Assembly: GCA_028711365.1 (NCBI GenBank)
Contig: JAQTSI010000005.1
Span: 1-41,673, forward strand
DNA: 41,673 nt
From: Methylococcaceae bacterium
GTDB taxonomy: Bacteria > Pseudomonadota > Gammaproteobacteria > Methylococcales > Methylococcaceae
Reading direction: 5' to 3'
Shown one piece after another: positions 30,009 to 38,498 of this stretch; the first letter of the stretch is position 1, and the number at the start of each line of letters is the position of its first letter. Position numbers and translations under genes: made by a program. The notes beneath the pieces were generated by a model. The model was not told the DNA's origin and ran no database searches. It saw nothing but the letters and a program-made list of their open reading frames with translations.

Positions 30009-31240
30009 CAGCGCCTCATGGCTGCCCTGCCCAAATCCCAGATGGGCAGGAACACCCCCAAAGCGAGTATCAACACCATACCCCCGACGACCAGCAAAAG
30101 TATCGGCTCGATGGCGGTACTGAGGTTTTTCAAATCGAAATCCACTTCGCGGTCATAGTAATCCGCCACGGCATCCAACATCTCATCCAAACGACCGCTT
30201 TCCTCGCCCACCGCGATCATCTGCAACATCAAGGGAGGAAAAATCTCCAATTCGGCGGCGGTATGGCTGATGGAGTCTCCCCGCTCGATGGAACGGCGCA
30301 AGTCGATGATCAAACCCGCCACATAGGCATTGTCCAATGCCTCGGCCAGGATCGTCAGACTCTGGATGATCGGCACCCCCGATTTCATCATCATGGCGAA
30401 GGAACGGGCAAAACGCCCCAGGGTGCTATTGATGATGATAGGGCCAATCACCGGCAAACTCAGCTTGCGGCGATCCCACCACAAACGTCCTGCTTGGGTG
30501 CGAATGAAGCGCTGCCAAAGCCAAACCGAAAACGCCAAGCCCAACAGTACCCAAGGCCAATGATGCACGGCAAAATTGGAGGTAGCCAGCAGAATCTGGG
30601 TCGCCCAGGGTAATTCGGTGTTGAAGCCGGCAAAAACCTTGGCGAAGGCCGGAATCACGAACAGATTGATTACTCCCAAGGCGAGTGTAATCGCGACCAG
30701 CACCATAACCGGATATCGAATCGCGGTCTTGACCCGGTTGCGGGTATCGCTTTCCCGCTCCAGATAGCCCGAAAGGCGCAGGAAGGCTTCACCAATCCTG
30801 CCGCTGCTCTCCCCCACCTGGAGGATGCCGATGATCATAGGGGGGAAGATTTCGCCATGATGGCCGAAAGTTTGGCTGAGCCCGTAACCGGCTTCCAACT
30901 CACGGATGATCAAGCCCAGGGTTTTGGCCAACACCGAACTACGGGTGGTTTCCACTAACCCCGCCATTCCCTGGATCAAGGGAACGCCAGAGTGCACCAG
31001 GGTGTGCATTTGCCGGCAGAAAAAAATCAGATCATCCAGGTCCGGTTTTCCATGGCTTCTCCGTATCCTGCCGCCCAACACGCTGCCAGACTTGACCACG
31101 GATTTGGCCTGTTCGATGGAGATGGGAGTGATGCCTCGGCCCATGAGAATGCGCGCGCAGCCCGCCGGGGAATTCGAATCCAAAAGACCGGAAACCAATT
31201 CCCCGTGCGGGTCCCTGCCCTTGTAGGAATATTGGGTCAT
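30008..31240 (-). CDS. mshG: MSHA inner-membrane platform protein MshG (PilC/GspF family)
   Basis: 410 aa. Two repeated GspF cytoplasmic domains (about residues 65-190 and 270-390, with FCRQMHTLVHSGVPLIQGM and FARSFAMMMKSGVPIIQSL) alternate with three membrane helices, the usual layout of type IV pilus platform proteins. It would work with the ATPase MshE encoded just upstream (10 bp gap). Length is normal for the family. Confidence 0.94.
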   Translation of the reverse strand: MTQYSYKGRDPHGELVSGLLDSNSPAGCARILMGRGITPISIEQAKSVVKSGSVLGGRIRRSHGKPDLDDLIFFCRQMHTLVHSGVPLIQGMAGLVETTRSSVLAKTLGLIIRELEAGYGLSQTFGHHGEIFPPMIIGILQVGESSGRIGEAFLRLSGYLERESDTRNRVKTAIRYPVMVLVAITLALGVINLFVIPAFAKVFAGFNTELPWATQILLATSNFAVHHWPWVLLGLAFSVWLWQRFIRTQAGRLWWDRRKLSLPVIGPIIINSTLGRFARSFAMMMKSGVPIIQSLTILAEALDNAYVAGLIIDLRRSIERGDSISHTAAELEIFPPLMLQMIAVGEESGRLDEMLDAVADYYDREVDFDLKNLSTAIEPILLLVVGGMVLILALGVFLPIWDLGRAAMRR

Positions 31241-31249
31241 GCGGCCACC

Positions 31250-32950
31250 CTAAATGATTTCCCCGGCGATACGGATCACCTCGCTAGGGGTGGTAATGCC
31301 TTGTCTGGCATAATCCAACGCGCATAGGGTCAAGGAACGGAAACCCTCCTGACGAACGGCGGCCTCGGCGAAAGCCGCGGTGTCGCTATGGCGCACCGCA
31401 TCCAGCATTTCGCGGTTGGTTTCCAGCAATTCATAAACACCGATGCGGCCTCGATAGCCGGTGTTATTGCAATGCTGGCAACCTTCGCCACGGCGAAAAG
31501 TCATGCCTTCCACGCTGACATCCAAGGCCGACTCCAGCGCGGCCCGTTCGCGACCCTCTGGCTCATAAACGATGGAACAGCTCTCACAAATTCGTCGCAC
31601 CAGTCGTTGGGCGATGATGGCGCGCAGCGCCGCCGCCAACAGGAATCCTTCGGCGCCCATGTCGAGCAGGCGGCTGACGGTGGCGATCGCGCCATTGGTG
31701 TGCAGGGTGGACAACACCAAATGGCCGGTGAGAGCCGCGCGCAAGGCGATCTCGGCGGTTTCCTGGTCGCGCATCTCGCCCACCAGAATGATGTCGGGAT
31801 CCTGCCGCAAAGCCGCCCTCAGGATGGCGGCAAAAGTCAAACCGATGGCCGGATGGACCTGAACCTGGTTGATGCGCGGCAAGGAGTATTCCACCGGATC
31901 TTCCGCGGTGATGATTTTCTTCTCCGGCGAATTCAACTCGCTGAGGGCGGCGTACAGGGTAGTGGTCTTGCCGCTTCCGGTCGGCCCCGTCACCAGCACC
32001 ATGCCATGAGGCAGTTGGATGTTTTTCCGAAACCGTGCCAGCATTTCGTCGGGCATTCCCAACTGGCCCAGATCGAGCGCCCCCTCGGAACAATCCAAAA
32101 GACGCATCACCACGGACTCCCCATGTTGTACCGGCAGAGTGGAAAGACGCACATCGATATGTTTCTCGCGCACGCGAATGGAGAAACGCCCATCCTGGGG
32201 AACGCGGCGTTCGGAGATATTGAGGCCGGACATCAGTTTCAGCCGCGAAACCAGGGCGCCAATCGCCCGCTTCTCGGGGATGACATGCTCCAGCAGTAAG
32301 CCATCGACGCGCTGGCGGATACGCAGCACGCTCTCGTCGGGCTCGATGTGGATGTCGGATGCCCGCATTTGCACTGCGTCCTCGAACAGAGATTGAAGCA
32401 GCTTCACCACCGGCGCATCGGCGATGTCGGCGCCCCCCACCAAGGCCGACAAGTCGAAATCATCCTTCCCCTGTTCTTCGCCGATTTGCTCGGCCAGATC
32501 GGTGATTTGCTCCGTGCGTCGATAGAACTGATCCATCATCCGCAGCAACTCGCTTTCTTTCACCAGCGCCGGCTGCAACGGGAACTTCAAGATCCGGCCG
32601 ATCTCGTCAAAAGCCATCAAATCGGTGGGATCAGCCATGCCCACGACGATCTCCCGATCGGACTTGCTCAAGGCCATCGCCCTGAAACGACGCGCCATGA
32701 CTTCCGGAAGCAGCCGCACCACTTCGGGATCGATCTTGTATTGCCTGAGGTTGAGCAATGGAAGCTGAAGTTGGCGCGAGAGAAATTCGAACAGATTGAT
32801 TTCCGAAATCAGGCCGAGCTCGATCAGCGTAAGGCCAAGCTTACGGCCGGATATTTTCTGCACGGCAAGAGCCTGTTCCAGATGAGCCTGGGTGATGATG
32901 CCGTTTTGCACCAGGATCTCGCCCAAGCGGCTATTTTTCAACACCGTCAT
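31250..32950 (-). CDS. mshE: MSHA pilus extension ATPase MshE with c-di-GMP-binding N-terminus
   Basis: 566 aa from the ATG at 32950, which has GGAGG upstream. The N-terminal MshEN domain has two 24-residue motifs, residues 8-31 (starting RLGEILVQNGII) and 37-60 (starting KLGLTLIELGLI), separated by exactly five residues, as in the c-di-GMP-binding MshEN consensus. The GspE ATPase core has Walker A GPTGSGKTTT, an Asp box (DIILVGEMRDQETAE) and the tetracysteine pair CESC and CQHC. It powers pilus extension under c-di-GMP control; the latter is known for the family. Confidence 0.95.
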   Translation of the reverse strand: MTVLKNSRLGEILVQNGIITQAHLEQALAVQKISGRKLGLTLIELGLISEINLFEFLSRQLQLPLLNLRQYKIDPEVVRLLPEVMARRFRAMALSKSDREIVVGMADPTDLMAFDEIGRILKFPLQPALVKESELLRMMDQFYRRTEQITDLAEQIGEEQGKDDFDLSALVGGADIADAPVVKLLQSLFEDAVQMRASDIHIEPDESVLRIRQRVDGLLLEHVIPEKRAIGALVSRLKLMSGLNISERRVPQDGRFSIRVREKHIDVRLSTLPVQHGESVVMRLLDCSEGALDLGQLGMPDEMLARFRKNIQLPHGMVLVTGPTGSGKTTTLYAALSELNSPEKKIITAEDPVEYSLPRINQVQVHPAIGLTFAAILRAALRQDPDIILVGEMRDQETAEIALRAALTGHLVLSTLHTNGAIATVSRLLDMGAEGFLLAAALRAIIAQRLVRRICESCSIVYEPEGRERAALESALDVSVEGMTFRRGEGCQHCNNTGYRGRIGVYELLETNREMLDAVRHSDTAAFAEAAVRQEGFRSLTLCALDYARQGITTPSEVIRIAGEII

Positions 32951-32964
32951 GCGGACCCCCTCCT

Positions 32965-34170
32965 CTATTGACCGTCGCGCAAGGCGCGAATCCGCACCTC
33001 GATATAGTCTTGAACCTGGGGGGATGGCGCGCCGGCGGTGAGGGCGCGCCGATAACCATCCAGCGCCTCCTCGAAATGCTCCTGGGCTTCCAGGGAAATC
33101 GCCAATCCCAGCCACCATTTCGACTGATTCGGTTCGTCCCGTGCCAACTGACCATAGGTCTCGGCCGCCTCCTGATATCGCCCCTGGCGCTGGCGCAGGG
33201 CTCCCAGCAAGCCGCGCAACTCACGGTCATTGCCCACCGACGAATCTTCCAGCGCTTTCTGCGCTTGCTCGATGGCGCCCTGTTTCAGCAGCAGATGGAC
33301 GCGCAACCGGGTCATCTCGATGTCGGACCCGGTGCTGGGAACCTCATCCAGCAATTCCTGAGCGCGCTCCCAATTCCCTGAAGCCGCATGACTCTTAGCC
33401 AGCAGTAAACGCGCCCGATGGTCGGACGGACCGAGAGCCAGGCTCCTTTCCAGCGTGTCCACCGCGCGGGCGGTCTGCCCGCTGGCATAAAACCTCGCAC
33501 CCTGGAGGTAGAGTTGCTCGGCGGTCTCATCCGAAGCGGCCTCGGGTGTTGCCAACATCTTGCGCACCGTAGGCTTTTCCACCTTTGTACTGGAATCTGC
33601 CGGAAGCGGTTTGGGCCGGATGGACCGGGCTTTCACCTTCCTGGCTGCCGGGGAGGGCTGCTCGGCAGGAACAGGCGCCCGAATTTCGACCGGTGGCACG
33701 GCAGGCCTATCCCCCAATATGGTTGAATCAGGCTTCATCGTTCCGATAGGGATTGCCGGAACCCTGTCCTGAGCATTGTCGAAGGACCAGATTCCAGGGA
33801 TGGGATTCGACGTCACATCCCTGTCGACTGGATACCGGCGTTCCATGCCGGTATGAGGGCTTGATTCAACCGAATTGGGCATCTCCCCCTGCGCGGTCGG
33901 AGCCTGTTCGTTAGCAGGCGGGGCAATGTTCTGAGTTTTCGCATTCACGGTTTGAACGGCTGGCTGCGGGGCGCTGTTCCTGACGGCTTGATGTGGGAAG
34001 AAGATCCATCCGCTCACCGCCAACGCGGCGATGAGCGCCCCCCGGAAGAGCATCCGTTGAGGTTTCGCATCTTCTTCGGCCAACCGGAGACTGCTGGGTA
34101 ATACCGTCCGGATCGTCTCATCGCGCCGGCGTTTCTCCAAATCCTTCAACATTTGGTTGATCAGGCTCAC
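32965..34170 (-). CDS. mshN: MSHA biogenesis TPR protein MshN
   Basis: 401 aa from the GTG at 34170, which overlaps the mshM stop (GTGA) and has AGGA upstream. It begins SLINQMLKDLEKRR, the typical MshN start, followed by one membrane helix (about residues 40-56), a long Pro/Ala-rich linker, and TPR repeats in the C-terminal 190 residues (EQLYLQGARFYASGQTARAV and following). The linker contains a dispersed DNA repeat read in frame (33739-33858). The TPR domain probably contacts MshL or other periplasmic components. Confidence 0.9.
   Translation of the reverse strand: MSLINQMLKDLEKRRRDETIRTVLPSSLRLAEEDAKPQRMLFRGALIAALAVSGWIFFPHQAVRNSAPQPAVQTVNAKTQNIAPPANEQAPTAQGEMPNSVESSPHTGMERRYPVDRDVTSNPIPGIWSFDNAQDRVPAIPIGTMKPDSTILGDRPAVPPVEIRAPVPAEQPSPAARKVKARSIRPKPLPADSSTKVEKPTVRKMLATPEAASDETAEQLYLQGARFYASGQTARAVDTLERSLALGPSDHRARLLLAKSHAASGNWERAQELLDEVPSTGSDIEMTRLRVHLLLKQGAIEQAQKALEDSSVGNDRELRGLLGALRQRQGRYQEAAETYGQLARDEPNQSKWWLGLAISLEAQEHFEEALDGYRRALTAGAPSPQVQDYIEVRIRALRDGQ
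33739..33858. repeat. Dispersed repeat inside the mshN coding region
   Basis: About 120 bp with the words GATTGCCGGAACCCTGTCCT, GAGCATTGTCGAAGGA and a hairpin ACCGGCGTTCCATGCCGGT. On the coding strand it is translated in frame as a stretch including SFDNAQDRVPAIPIG, typical of such repeats when read through. It lies in the flexible linker between the membrane helix and the TPR region. Confidence 0.65.
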
Positions 34171-35072
34171 GATCCTGCATCTCCTCGCCATTGAATCACC
34201 GCCCAAGCGGTGGCTGCGGCCAAGCCGGCCCACCAAAACCACGACCCCGATAAGGCCCATCGCCCCGTCCCTTTGCCATCCGCCGCCGCGGCCCGAACAT
34301 GGCTGGCTCGCACTCGATGTCTTCCTTGCCCGTAAGCGGCCATCATCGCTTTGTGAGCGAGGATATTGATCAGACGCGGCGTGCCCTGGCTGTAGACGTG
34401 GATGAGCCAGTACGCGGGACGGGTGAAAAGATCGGGTTCGGTATAACCCGCCACCCGCAGCCGGTTGAACAGATAACGTCGGGTTTGCCCGCGGTCGAGC
34501 ACCTCCAGCCGCTGGGAAAAGGTGATGCGTTGGCGGAGTTGGCGTAAATCGGGGCGGGCGAGCGAATCATCCAGTTCCGGCTGTCCGAACAGCACGATCT
34601 GCAGCAATTTGCTGCTTTCCGTCTCCAGGTTGGTCAGCAGCCGCAATAACTCCAGGCTGTCATGCGGCATCGCCTGGGCTTCATCCAGTACCAGCACCAC
34701 CCGCTTTCCCTCGGCCGCCACGTCCAGCAAATGACGATAAATCTGTTTCAAAAGCAGGCCTGGCCTCAAGATTCCTTCGACGGCGATGCCCAATTCTTCG
34801 ACCACCGCCAACAGCAACTCGGATTGGGTCAAAGCCGGATTCGGAATATAGGCGGCGACGAAGGTCGTATCGAGTTCGTTGAGCAGCTTGCGGCACAACA
34901 GGGTCTTGCCGGTTCCCACTTCACCGGTGATCTTGATGAATCCCTCACCGCTGTTCAGCGCCACCAGCAGCACATTCAGGGCATCCTGGTGCGATGGCAG
35001 CGCGCAAAAAAATCGCGTATTGGGTGTGAGGCCGAAGGGATATTCCGTCAAGCCGAAATGTTCGAGGTACAT
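34167..35072 (-). CDS. mshM: MSHA biogenesis AAA ATPase MshM (ExeA family)
   Basis: 301 aa beginning MYLEHFGLTEYPFGLTPNTR, the typical ExeA/MshM start. Walker A is GEVGTGKTLL (about residues 50-59) and Walker B RVVLVLDEAQAMP (about 124-136). A single hydrophobic segment near the C-terminus (FWWAGLAAATAWAVI) may anchor it. It lacks the peptidoglycan-binding extension of longer ExeA proteins. It lies between mshL and mshN as in known clusters. Confidence 0.93.
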   Translation of the reverse strand: MYLEHFGLTEYPFGLTPNTRFFCALPSHQDALNVLLVALNSGEGFIKITGEVGTGKTLLCRKLLNELDTTFVAAYIPNPALTQSELLLAVVEELGIAVEGILRPGLLLKQIYRHLLDVAAEGKRVVLVLDEAQAMPHDSLELLRLLTNLETESSKLLQIVLFGQPELDDSLARPDLRQLRQRITFSQRLEVLDRGQTRRYLFNRLRVAGYTEPDLFTRPAYWLIHVYSQGTPRLINILAHKAMMAAYGQGRHRVRASHVRAAAADGKGTGRWALSGSWFWWAGLAAATAWAVIQWRGDAGS

Positions 35073-35084
35073 ATCATCCCGTCC

Positions 35085-36911
35085 TCAGGGCAATGGATCC
35101 TGCCGCGACTCGCCCTCCAGGCGTTTATACCGATCCCTCGGCTCGCGGCCCGAGCTTTTCCAATCCTCCTCATCGTAGAGGATCATGGGTTTGAGCAGGA
35201 TCACCAACTCACTCTTGCGGAAATCGCCCTTGCCGCGCCGAAATAAACTGCCCAACAAGGGAATACGGCTCAGCCAGGAAACGCCTTCACGGCTGGTTTC
35301 CTCCTGATTCTGCATCAATCCGCCGATCACCACGATTTGGCCATTTTCGGCATGGACGATGCTGTCGGACTCCCGCACCGTGTTGAAAGCCAAAGGCAGA
35401 CTCTGGTTCTGCCCGTCGAGATTGAAATTCTTCTCCCTATCCTCCACTTGAGTCACGGAAGGATGGACGTGCAAGGTCACACTGCCGGAATCGTCGATTT
35501 GCGGCGTGACATCCAGCGCGATGCCGGAAAAAAATGTCGCGAAGATGGGAGTGGAAGAGTAAGTGACCGACCCGATGATGGTTCCGGTGCTGCCCGGGTT
35601 GATGCCGGCGATATGGATCTCATCCGAACCGACTTTGATGATGGCTTTCTGGTTATTCAGCGTGGCGATGCGCGGGCTGGACAGGGTATGCACCTCGCCC
35701 TGGGTTTCCAAAAGCTCGATATAGGCGGTGAAATCTCCCTTGCCGACACCGATGGTGAAAACGTCGCCTATCGCCGTTGCCCCCGAAAGACTGGTCAGCA
35801 TCGACTTCTGCCCAGCCCGGATCACACTCGACCAGTTGATGCCGGACTGATAAGCATCGCTGAGCACCACTTCCAGGATTTTGGCTTCCATCACGACCTG
35901 CCGCCGCGATTCCTTGCGTATGGCTTCGAGAAATTGCTCCACTTCGCGCAATTGTTTGGCCATCGCCCGCACGACCAGCACCCCGCTTTGCTGGTTGACC
36001 GCGAAGTTTGCGGACAGCCCTGCCGGTTTCCCTTCCGGGGCTTTCGAAGCTTCCCCATTACAAACGATCATGCTCAGCGCCTGCTTCATTTCTTTCCAGA
36101 AATTCGAACCCGAGGTGGTGGCGATCACGGTGCCGGGAATGGCTGACACGGAAGGAGAAGGTACGCCGGCTTGCTGGCTGCCGGCTGACTTCTGTAGATT
36201 GCGGCAATCGATCAACTCATCCCCTCCCCCGCTTGCTCCGCCGGAAGCGGCGGTGGTTCCGGGCTGGCCATACTGGCCGATCTGCCCGCCATATCCACCC
36301 TGCCCATAGCCGCCGATTCCGCCGCCATAGGGACTGGAGAAGTTGGTTTGCAAGCCACCGCCCTGCTGGGCCGCACTCACCCGGGTTTCCGAACGGCCGT
36401 TGCGGATGACATTGAGGTAATCGATGTGATAGATCCGTGACATCAATTCGGCGGGATAGATGATGTAGCCGGCTGCGGTTTTTTTATAATCGTAGCCATA
36501 AACTTCCCGCACGGCTTCCAGCACTTCCGCCAAGGTGACATTCCTCAGGCTGACGCTGATCGTCCCGCTCACCCCCGGGTCCACGATCACGTTGTAATCG
36601 CTATCCGCCACCAGGCCCATGAAAAATTCGCGGGCGTCGACTTGCATGACCGAAATATCGAAGCGCGATTCGCGGACGCTCTGGCGCTTGGTCGAGTCGA
36701 GATTGGGCAGCAGGGCATCGCTCACCACCGGAGGCGGCGGCTGGAAACGATTGGGCGCATGGGCAGGCGGAAGCCCGGTCGGTTTCAATGCGCGGCGGAA
36801 TTCCCCCGGAGCACTGCGATCCGGCCGCAAATCCAGGAATTCGCACCCGGCGGCGGATAGGCCCAGCAGGCAGGCCATGACCGCCTTCAGTCTACGTTTG
36901 CGAATCGTCAT
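35085..36911 (-). CDS. mshL: MSHA outer-membrane secretin MshL
   Basis: 608 aa from the ATG at 36911 with GAGG upstream. Lipobox LSAAGC (Cys23) predicts a lipid-anchored secretin. An STN/N0-like domain lies at about residues 85-150 (DISVMQVDAREFFMGLVADS), followed by a Gly/Tyr/Gln-rich low-complexity stretch (184-230), then the secretin beta-barrel (about 330-590) with VEDREKNF and IPLLGSLFRRGKG near the C-terminus. It forms the outer-membrane pore through which the MSHA pilus emerges. Confidence 0.94.
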   Translation of the reverse strand: MTIRKRRLKAVMACLLGLSAAGCEFLDLRPDRSAPGEFRRALKPTGLPPAHAPNRFQPPPPVVSDALLPNLDSTKRQSVRESRFDISVMQVDAREFFMGLVADSDYNVIVDPGVSGTISVSLRNVTLAEVLEAVREVYGYDYKKTAAGYIIYPAELMSRIYHIDYLNVIRNGRSETRVSAAQQGGGLQTNFSSPYGGGIGGYGQGGYGGQIGQYGQPGTTAASGGASGGGDELIDCRNLQKSAGSQQAGVPSPSVSAIPGTVIATTSGSNFWKEMKQALSMIVCNGEASKAPEGKPAGLSANFAVNQQSGVLVVRAMAKQLREVEQFLEAIRKESRRQVVMEAKILEVVLSDAYQSGINWSSVIRAGQKSMLTSLSGATAIGDVFTIGVGKGDFTAYIELLETQGEVHTLSSPRIATLNNQKAIIKVGSDEIHIAGINPGSTGTIIGSVTYSSTPIFATFFSGIALDVTPQIDDSGSVTLHVHPSVTQVEDREKNFNLDGQNQSLPLAFNTVRESDSIVHAENGQIVVIGGLMQNQEETSREGVSWLSRIPLLGSLFRRGKGDFRKSELVILLKPMILYDEEDWKSSGREPRDRYKRLEGESRQDPLP

Positions 36912-36917
36912 CAAACC

Positions 36918-37244
36918 TCATTTTCCAGTCTTTTTCAGGCGAGGCAGTAGTTGCACATCACTGTCCACTCCGGCTCGCCGTAATCTCACTCCACCATGAT
37001 CGATCGCAACCACCTCGAAACCGTTCACGGCGTCGCCAATTTTGACCTCAACCCCATTGATGACGGCGTGGCGTCCCTTAGGCCCGATCACGATCATGGA
37101 AATCCGCAACGGCGCCTCCACGACAGTTTCTTGCCGGGCGCTCGAACCGACGGGTGGGCGGGTGGGATCGACCAGAGGCATATCCGCCGCCTCGATCCGC
37201 TCCACCAGCAACAATAGGGCTATCCTGCAAAGCGTTCTAAACAC
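36918..37244 (-). CDS. mshK: MSHA biogenesis protein MshK (PilP-like)
   Basis: 108 aa starting at the GTG at 37244, five bases past the mshJ stop. A short N-terminal hydrophobic stretch (LCRIALLLLVERIEA) may be a signal. The motif PLVDPTRPP and the beta-rich tail (RHAVINGVEVKIGDAVNGFE) are those of MshK/PilP-like proteins that bridge the inner-membrane complex to the secretin. It lies directly before mshL. Confidence 0.88.
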   Translation of the reverse strand: MFRTLCRIALLLLVERIEAADMPLVDPTRPPVGSSARQETVVEAPLRISMIVIGPKGRHAVINGVEVKIGDAVNGFEVVAIDHGGVRLRRAGVDSDVQLLPRLKKTGK

Positions 37245-37249
37245 CCAGT

Positions 37250-37891
37250 CTACTCGCGTTCGAAAGTAAGGCTATAAACCTTCAGGCGAATACTCGCAAG
37301 CGGGTAAGCTTTGACGCGGTAATCGACAGCCTCCCAAAACAAAGGTTGCCGCTCCAGCGCACGAAGATATTCCAGCAATTCGAAATAAGCGCCTTCCAAC
37401 TCGATCACCCAGTCATGCCGATATAGCACCGGCGTTTCGGTGTCCTTGATATCGCGCTTGAATAAGGGCCGTGGGGTTTGGGTTTCCAGGGAAATCAGCC
37501 TCAAGCCACCGCTTTTGAGTAGGCCTCGCAATAACTCCACCATTCGTTCGGGAAGAATGAACGAGCGGGACAGCTCATCCTTGCGCGCTTCCAGCGTCTG
37601 CACCGTGGCTTTCAATCCGTCCAGCCGTTTGCGCAAATCCGCATTGGGGTCGATCTTTCCTCGCGTCAAAATCTCCGCCATCGTCTGCTGCAATTGCGCC
37701 TGCCTCAGCTCATCGTCCGCCAAGGTTTTCGCCAAGGTCAAGCGATCCTTCCGGTCAGTGCTGTTCACGAATAGTTCCCAGGTTGCATAGATGATACCGA
37801 GCATACCCAGGAACAAGAGCGCCCGCTCCCTGAGGCTCAATGCGTCGATCTTGGCCAGGAGCATCTGCCATTGCATTTTAATGTCTATCAA
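37250..37891 (-). CDS. mshJ: MSHA biogenesis protein MshJ (PilO-like)
   Basis: 213 aa with a cytoplasmic start, one membrane helix (about residues 25-42, ALLFLGMLGIIYATWELF), a coiled-coil region (about 50-105) and a ferredoxin-like periplasmic domain. This is the PilO/GspM layout. The start overlaps the PilN-like gene by 14 bp; an internal ATG at 37876 would remove the overlap. Confidence 0.9.
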   Translation of the reverse strand: MIDIKMQWQMLLAKIDALSLRERALLFLGMLGIIYATWELFVNSTDRKDRLTLAKTLADDELRQAQLQQTMAEILTRGKIDPNADLRKRLDGLKATVQTLEARKDELSRSFILPERMVELLRGLLKSGGLRLISLETQTPRPLFKRDIKDTETPVLYRHDWVIELEGAYFELLEYLRALERQPLFWEAVDYRVKAYPLASIRLKVYSLTFERE

Positions 37892-38498
37892 TCTTCTCCG
37901 GTTCCAGCCCGTGCGTGCTCAACACGAATTCGAGTTGACAGGATTCCAGGACAGGTGGTTTGATGCGAAAATGAGAAAACGGCTTCGATTTGAAAGCGTT
38001 TTCCAGTTTCAGGTTTTGCACCAATTCGGAAATACCGGCCCCCTTGTTCAGGGCGCAGCCATCCAGTTTGATTCCCCCCCCGCCCCCATCGAGGCGAATG
38101 CCGGTCAGCCAGACATCCGGCGGGATCCGACGGGCCAAGCCCTCGAAATAAACCGCGAAACCTTCACGGCGAATCTGCTCTTCGCCGTAGACCGCCTGCA
38201 ACAGCCGGTTTAAGCCGTCGATTCGCCCTTGCACTTTATTGATCTCGGCGAGCAAGGATTGATCCGGCTTATCCGGGTGCGAAAGCTGCATTTGCCGCAC
38301 GCGCTCGGCGAGCAGTGATATTTGCTTCTGGGAAACCGAGATGCGGGATATCGTGCGCTGGTTTATCGCCAATTGCACTATGCTGACGAGGATGAAAACC
38401 AGCAACGCCAGCAATAGCCACCCAGCCATGCGCTCCGCGCTCAATGCGGACTTGACCGGGCACACATCGCCGCGATAAAAATTGATTTCCTGCCTCAT
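37878..38498 (-). CDS. PilN-like MSHA assembly protein
   Basis: 206 aa from the ATG at 38498, which overlaps the mshI stop as ATGA. The start MRQEINFYRGD and a membrane helix (about residues 22-46, MAGWLLLALLVFILVSIVQL) followed by a coiled coil and a ferredoxin-like domain (LARRIPPDVWLTGIRLDGGG) identify a PilN/GspL-like protein, sometimes called MshI2. It should form the inner-membrane assembly complex with MshI and MshJ. Confidence 0.9.
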   Translation of the reverse strand: MRQEINFYRGDVCPVKSALSAERMAGWLLLALLVFILVSIVQLAINQRTISRISVSQKQISLLAERVRQMQLSHPDKPDQSLLAEINKVQGRIDGLNRLLQAVYGEEQIRREGFAVYFEGLARRIPPDVWLTGIRLDGGGGGIKLDGCALNKGAGISELVQNLKLENAFKSKPFSHFRIKPPVLESCQLEFVLSTHGLEPEKIDRH

